Assembly (NCBI GenBank): GCA_036259875.1
Contig: DATAAZ010000017.1
Span: 1-47,406, forward strand
Source: DATAAZ01 sp036259875
GTDB lineage: Bacteria > Actinomycetota > Thermoleophilia > Gaiellales > Gaiellaceae
Length of the DNA stretch: 47,406 nucleotides
Reading direction: 5' to 3'
The position numbers were made by a program, and so were the translations under genes. The notes under the pieces were generated by a model, which was not told the DNA's origin, did not search any database, and worked only from the letters and a program-made list of their open reading frames with translations. Shown piece after piece: positions 43,584 through 47,406 of this stretch; within the stretch, counting starts at the first letter, position 1; every line of letters starts with the position of its first letter.

Positions 43584-44444
43584 GTGCGGAGCGGCTTCGT
43601 GGCCGTGGCGGGCCGGCCGAACGTCGGCAAGTCGACGCTCGTGAACGAGCTCTGCGGGGGCAAGGTCGCGATCGTCTCCGACAAGCCGCAGACGACGCGC
43701 CGCCGCGTTTCCGGGGTCGCGAACGGGGACGGCTACCAGCTCGTCCTCCTCGACCTCCCGGGGTTCCAGCGTCCGCGCGACCCCCTGACCGAGCACATGC
43801 AGCGCACCGTCGACGAGTCGCTCGCCGACGTGGACGGCGTCCTCTTCGTCCTGGCCGCCGACGAGCGGATCGGACCCGGCGACCGGTTCATCGCCGCCCG
43901 CGTCTTCGACGGCGATGCGCCGGTCGTCGTGGCGCTGAACAAGGTCGATCGTGTGAGCCCCGCCGAGATCGCGTCGCAGATCGCGGCGGCGGCCGAGCTC
44001 GGCGACTTCCATGCTCTCCATCCGGTGAGCGCCCGAACGGGCGACGGAGTTGTCGCCCTGCGCGAGGAGCTCGCAGCGCTTCTCCCCGAGGGCCCGGCGT
44101 ACTTTCCGGAGGGCGAGGTGACCGACCTTCCTCTGGAGGCGCAGATCGGCGAGCTCGTTCGGGAGAAGGCGCTCGCGCTCACCCGCGACGAGGTCCCGCA
44201 CGCGGTCACGGTCGAGGTGGAGGAGATCGAGGACGGGCGCGTCCGTACGGTCGTCTATGTCGAGACGGAGTCGCAGAAGGCGATCGTGGTCGGGAAAGGG
44301 GGACGTATGATCCGAGAGATCGGCTCGCGGGCGCGACCGGAGATCGAGCTGCTGCTCGGGCGCAAGGTCTTCCTCGAGCTGATGGTGAAGGTGCGCCCGC
44401 GGTGGCGGCGCGACGAGGCGATGCTCGCGCGGCTCGGAATCTGA
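43584..44444 (+). CDS. era: GTPase Era
   Basis: 286 residues from GTG 43584 (VRSGFVAVAGRPNVGKST, matching the family start). TTG 43566 with GGAGG 10 nt upstream is an in-frame alternative that adds six residues. G1 GRPNVGKST, G3 DLPGF, G4 NKVDRV, and the C-terminal KH domain IVVGKGGRMIREIGSRARPEIE for binding the 16S 3' end. The G3 motif reads DLPG instead of DTPG. The start overlaps by one base the stop of a small frame at 43516-43584 (TAGTG). Confidence 0.95.
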   Translation: MRSGFVAVAGRPNVGKSTLVNELCGGKVAIVSDKPQTTRRRVSGVANGDGYQLVLLDLPGFQRPRDPLTEHMQRTVDESLADVDGVLFVLAADERIGPGDRFIAARVFDGDAPVVVALNKVDRVSPAEIASQIAAAAELGDFHALHPVSARTGDGVVALREELAALLPEGPAYFPEGEVTDLPLEAQIGELVREKALALTRDEVPHAVTVEVEEIEDGRVRTVVYVETESQKAIVVGKGGRMIREIGSRARPEIELLLGRKVFLELMVKVRPRWRRDEAMLARLGI

Positions 44445-44454
44445 GCGAGGGACG

Positions 44455-45960
44455 ATGGTGGCGTTGACGGCAGACGAGTTCGAGGAGCGGCTCCGCCGCT
44501 ACGTGCGCGAGAGCTCCGAAGAGGCACGCCAGGTTCGCGTCGGCGAGAAGGAGGTGAGCGAGCACGCGGCGATCGTCGCGCGGTACGCGGACCTCTTCAC
44601 GCGGGACGAGCACCAGGCGCTCGAGGAGGCGGCGTCGGGCGCGTCGGAGGATGATGCCGAGCGTCTCGTCCGGCTCCGCGAGGCATGCGCGGGCGGGATC
44701 ATCTCGCTGGAGCTCGCCGAGGCCTACGACGAGCTTCAGAACGCGATCCTCGCCGAGCGGGTGGACTTCCGCGGCGAGGCGCTTCCGCTCCGTTCCGCAC
44801 AGGCGAAGGTGGCTGTCCTCGAGGAGTACGGCGAGCGGGAGGAGCTCGGCCGGCTCGCCGCGGACGCGTCCGCGCGCTTCAACGACCGGCGGCTCGATCT
44901 CCTGCGCCGAGGGGAGGCGCTCGAGGCGGCGCTGACCGGGGAGCCGGATCCGGTTCGGCGAAGCGCCGAGCTGAAGCAGGTCGACCTCCACCGGCTCGCC
45001 GAGACGCTCGCGACAGCCGCGCATCGGCAGGAGGGCGCGTTCGCGGCGCTCCGCGAGCGCTGGCTCGATCGCTTGCTCGGCGAGGACCGGGATCCCGAGC
45101 CGGCGTCGTACCACGTTCCGTACGCCAGACGGATGTCGCCTCTCGCGGACGTCTACGCGAAGGAGCGCGCCGTCGCGGTCTGCCTCGAGACGCTTGCCGG
45201 CCTCGGGTTCGACCTCGCCGCGGAGGAGCACATCCGCCTCGACCTCGACGACCGGCCACAGAAGAACCCACGCGCCTGCGTGATCGCCTCGGATCCGCCC
45301 CAGCTCGTCCACCTCATCACGCGCGCGCAGGGCGGGATCCACGACTACCAGGCGTTCCTGCACGAGGCGGGCCATGCGCTCCACTATGCGGGCTGTGACC
45401 CACGGCTCCCGTACGCGTTCCGGCGGCTTGCGCGGGATCACGCCCTGACCGAGATCTACTCGTTCCTCGTCGAGTCCGTGACGCGCGAGCCGGGCTGGCA
45501 CGCGGAGCACTTCGGGTTCGACGAGGAGGAGGCGGAGGACCGTGCCGAGGGGACGAAGTTCCTCGAGGTCCTTCTCTTCCGGCGGTACACGGCGAAGCTC
45601 GAGTACGAGCTCGCGTTGTGGTCGGACTTCGAGCACGCGCCCGACTACGCGCCCGTGTACGCCGAGCGCCAGCGCGCCGCGATCGGCTTCCGGTACCGGC
45701 CGGACGGCTACCTCGCCGACATGGACGACGGGTTCTATTCCGCCGACTACCTGCGCGCCTGGATCCGAACCGCGCAGCTTCGCGCATACCTTCGCGAGCG
45801 GGTGGGGGTCGACTGGTGGGAGCGGCCGGAGACCGGCGCGTTCCTCCGCGAGCTCTTCCGTGAGGGGACGAAGCCGTCGAGCGAGGCGATCGCGGCGCGG
45901 ATCGGGTTCGACCCGCTCGACACCGGCCCGCTCCTCGACGAGCTCGTCCCCGTTGGCTAG
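44455..45960 (+). CDS. M3-like zinc metallopeptidase
   Basis: 501 residues. Helical throughout, with FLHEAGHALHYAG (H303-E304-x-x-H307) and ALTEIYSFLVES (E333, 30 residues after H303), the spacing of the third zinc ligand in the M3/thimet family. Overall length and helical content also fit M3 oligopeptidases, but sequence outside the zinc site is divergent. No signal peptide, so it probably degrades cytoplasmic peptides. ATG start 10 nt after era; likely in the same transcript. Confidence 0.7.
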   Translation: MVALTADEFEERLRRYVRESSEEARQVRVGEKEVSEHAAIVARYADLFTRDEHQALEEAASGASEDDAERLVRLREACAGGIISLELAEAYDELQNAILAERVDFRGEALPLRSAQAKVAVLEEYGEREELGRLAADASARFNDRRLDLLRRGEALEAALTGEPDPVRRSAELKQVDLHRLAETLATAAHRQEGAFAALRERWLDRLLGEDRDPEPASYHVPYARRMSPLADVYAKERAVAVCLETLAGLGFDLAAEEHIRLDLDDRPQKNPRACVIASDPPQLVHLITRAQGGIHDYQAFLHEAGHALHYAGCDPRLPYAFRRLARDHALTEIYSFLVESVTREPGWHAEHFGFDEEEAEDRAEGTKFLEVLLFRRYTAKLEYELALWSDFEHAPDYAPVYAERQRAAIGFRYRPDGYLADMDDGFYSADYLRAWIRTAQLRAYLRERVGVDWWERPETGAFLRELFREGTKPSSEAIAARIGFDPLDTGPLLDELVPVG

Positions 45961-45981
45961 GGCGACAATCCGGCACGCCGT

Positions 45982-46068
45982 CGGCACACGCGCCGCGCCA
46001 TCCGCGCGCCCGTGAGCGCTACGCTCGACGTGGGGGAACCGCGAACCGGGGGGCCCCCGGGGGGGTCA
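45982..46068 (+). repeat. Interspersed GC-rich element, copy C
   Basis: CGGCACAC at 45982, TACGCTCGACG from 46020, TGGGGGAACC, GCGAACC, then the palindrome CCGGGGGGCCCCCGG with further G residues and TCA. It lies between the M3-like gene and the convergent metzincin gene, so it is not upstream of a plus-strand gene. This position favours a terminator or independent RNA over a leader. Confidence 0.65.
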
Positions 46069-46109
46069 CACGCGCGCGGGCGGGCACGCCCGCACGTCGG
46101 GCCGGTCCG

Positions 46110-46781
46110 TTAGAGGTACGTGACGTGGCGCGAGCTTCGCAGGACGGCCCGCTGCCAGCGTGTCAAGCGCTCGCCCTGGCCCCGCGCGCGCATCAGGTTC
46201 TCCGGGTCGCCCTTGTGCCGGAGGCCGCATGAGTGGCCGAGTTCGTGCGCGAGGATTCGCCGCGTCCGCTCGCCGAGGCCGGACCGGTCGATCGTCACGT
46301 AGTCGCCGAGGGGGCCGAGCGAACAGCCGCACTTTCCGACGACGTCGCGCACGACGAACACCGTGATCGGCGCGCCACGCCCGATCGCACCGCGGACGCG
46401 CAGGCGGCGAAAATAGCGACCGGCGGCGCCGAGGTCGGTCCGCCAGAGGCCCGACTCCCCGCAGGGCGAGTCGAGCGCGTCCGTCGGCGCCCGCTCCTCG
46501 GCCGTCGTGACGAAGGCGCCCTCGGCCGCGACGACGCGCGTCGCCGCTTCGCGCTCGAGCACGCGCCGCGTCTCCCCGAGCGCCTCGTCGAGCTCGCCCC
46601 GGGACAGGACCGGCGCGCCGCGCTCATCGCGAAGGACCACGATCCGCAGCCGCAGCTGCTTCGGCTTCCGCGACCCGGCGAGGCTCGCGAGGAGCTCCGG
46701 AACGCCGAGCACGCGGCTCGCGATCTCTCGCGCGACCGAGCCGAGCTGATGGACGCCTCCGCTGACCGCGAGAGGGAGCAT
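46110..46781 (-). CDS. Metzincin-like zinc protease
   Basis: 223 residues from ATG 46781. The zinc motif HELGHSCGLRH (H179, E180, H183, H189) is the extended HExxHxxGxxH of metzincins, and NLM (M197) shortly after fits the Met-turn. Cysteines C-G-E and GKCGCSLG may form disulfides, suggesting an exported enzyme, yet no clear signal peptide is present. The protease fold covers about 50-200. The TTG at 46817 is not the start but part of a -35 box. Substrate unknown; divergent from the exported-protein gene at 46857. Confidence 0.75.
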   Translation of the reverse strand: MLPLAVSGGVHQLGSVAREIASRVLGVPELLASLAGSRKPKQLRLRIVVLRDERGAPVLSRGELDEALGETRRVLEREAATRVVAAEGAFVTTAEERAPTDALDSPCGESGLWRTDLGAAGRYFRRLRVRGAIGRGAPITVFVVRDVVGKCGCSLGPLGDYVTIDRSGLGERTRRILAHELGHSCGLRHKGDPENLMRARGQGERLTRWQRAVLRSSRHVTYL

Positions 46782-46787
46782 CGGCCG

Positions 46788-46817
46788 TCCGTACCGCAGC
46801 CGCCCACGACGTGTCAA
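46788..46817 (-). promoter_or_regulatory. Promoter TTGACA-18-TACGGA for the metzincin gene
   Basis: On the minus strand a consensus -35 TTGACA (46817-46812) is followed after 18 nt by TACGGA (46793-46788), which ends 6 nt before ATG 46781. The last base of the -10 is A rather than T. This is the best -35 in the window. Confidence 0.55.
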
Positions 46818-46821
46818 GCGC

Positions 46822-46833
46822 TTCGCGCGCGAA
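46822..46833. promoter_or_regulatory. Palindrome TTCGCGCGCGAA in the divergent promoter region
   Basis: A perfect 12-bp palindrome just upstream of the metzincin -35 and 23 nt before ATG 46857 of the divergent gene. It could be an operator controlling both genes. Short palindromes are frequent in GC-rich DNA, so this is tentative. Confidence 0.3.
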
Positions 46834-46856
46834 ACGCGCAGCGATGTGCAGGCGCC

Positions 46857-47406
46857 ATGGACCGCGGGCCCGACGAGCCCGAGGCTTCGAACGACGGCGC
46901 GTATCGAGAGCGCCGCACGTTGCGCGTGCCGCGGACGCCGCTACGCTTCGGTATCCGCGCCGCCGCCGTACTCGTCGCGCTCGCCACCCTCTCCGCAGCG
47001 CCCCCGGCGGCCGCTCAGCCGTTCACCGGCGGGCCGCGGCCGACGACACCCGCGACGGCGTTCCGCGCCGAGGGCCGCGTCTTCGGCGAGCCGTTCTTCG
47101 TCTCGTGGCAGTCCCCGGAGCGATACGCCCAGCGGCCGGGCAGGAGCCTGGCGGCCGCGCCGACGCTCACCGAGCGAGATGGCACGCGGTACGTGGCAGC
47201 AACCGTGGAGACGAACGGCGCGGTCGAGCGGCGCCTGTTCGCGGCCGAGCCCGACGGCGTCTCCCAGCTCGAGTTCGTGCTTCGGTACGTCGACTTCGTC
47301 CTCGCGCGCGCGCGAAGCGGGCGGCTGGCGCTCCGCGCGACGACCTTGCGCGGCACGCCGGCCTGGCGGGGCCGGATCGGGCTCCATGCGAACGACTGCG
47401 CGGGGC
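46857..47406 (+). CDS. Exported protein, 3' end beyond the window
   Basis: Open from ATG 46857 to the window end without a stop (183 codons). After a charged stretch (residues 1-32) comes a signal-peptide-like sequence FGIRAAAVLVALATLSAAPPAAAQP; GTG 46926 would give a more usual length before it. The mature part is A/R/E-rich with FGEPFFVSWQSPERYAQ and QLEFVLRYVDFVLARA. It has no motif I recognise. The long open frame, signal sequence and GC3 pattern argue that it is coding. Confidence 0.6.
   Translation, partial: MDRGPDEPEASNDGAYRERRTLRVPRTPLRFGIRAAAVLVALATLSAAPPAAAQPFTGGPRPTTPATAFRAEGRVFGEPFFVSWQSPERYAQRPGRSLAAAPTLTERDGTRYVAATVETNGAVERRLFAAEPDGVSQLEFVLRYVDFVLARARSGRLALRATTLRGTPAWRGRIGLHANDCAG

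Noticed and set aside
46782..46817. TTG 46817 as start of the metzincin gene
   Set aside because: The TTG is part of a TTGACA -35 box, with a -10 and ATG 46781 downstream at proper spacing.

Overview
This 47.4-kb window is GC-rich chromosomal DNA from a bacterium, almost certainly a deep-branching actinobacterium. Thermoleophilia (Gaiella or Solirubrobacter relatives) is my best guess. The basis is the strong GC bias at third codon positions, frequent GTG/TTG starts, four-base GTGA/ATGA gene overlaps, actinobacterial-type TANNNT -10 boxes placed almost on the start codon, an RNase E/G with basic low-complexity ends, a MarP-type protease and a DUF3072 protein. The taxonomic call is inference; no rRNA is present.

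Layout from left to right. (1) 1-2346, minus strand: a TPR plus class III nucleotide cyclase gene, followed by a short gene that copies only its N-terminus. (2) 2387-7783, plus: valS, folC, three small membrane or zinc-ribbon genes, ndk and maf. (3) 7800-8564: a REP-associated tyrosine transposase (RAYT) on the minus strand between two REP-like palindromes. (4) 8625-14298: the rod-shape operon mreB, mreC, mreD, mrdA (PBP2), rodA, then a 67-residue unknown gene. (5) 14611-20176: RNase E/G with a structured leader, rplU, rpmA, obgE, nadD, rsfS (ribosome, translation and NAD functions). (6) 20177-24011: two small minus-strand genes, tRNA-Ala(GGC), a DUF3072 gene, a minus-strand metallophosphoesterase and FAD/Rieske oxidoreductase pair, and a nucleotidyltransferase. 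(7) 24119-31859: leuS behind a probable leader-peptide attenuator, a marP-like protease, comEA, comEC, holA, with rpsT convergent. (8) 32362-36952: murJ, lepA, hemW. (9) 37015-40802: hrcA, dnaJ, prmA, a HIT-family gene, yqeY. (10) 40998-45960: phoH, ybeY, a DgkA-PAP2 fusion, cdd, era and an M3-like metallopeptidase. (11) 46110-47406: a minus-strand metzincin-like protease divergent from an exported-protein gene that runs off the window.

Most genes are housekeeping genes in conserved neighbourhoods, and they mesh functionally. mreBCD/mrdA/rodA with murJ and the DgkA-PAP2 protein serve cell-wall growth and undecaprenyl-lipid recycling. RNase E/G, rplU, rpmA, obgE, rsfS, ybeY, era and lepA serve ribosome assembly and translation. 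comEA/comEC serve DNA uptake. hrcA/dnaJ/prmA serve the heat-shock response and protein modification.

The unusual material lies mostly between genes: a near-universal leaderless promoter layout, a previously unnamed (to me) interspersed element of about 90-105 nt with three good copies and one diverged copy, a leucine leader peptide with terminator before leuS, a short upstream ORF with an apparent CTG start for rsfS, and two apparent CTGA start/stop overlaps (comEC, prmA). No gene-free stretch exceeds 300 bases; the longest (24012-24257, 32129-32361, 14579-14778, 40803-40997) are described in the entries.
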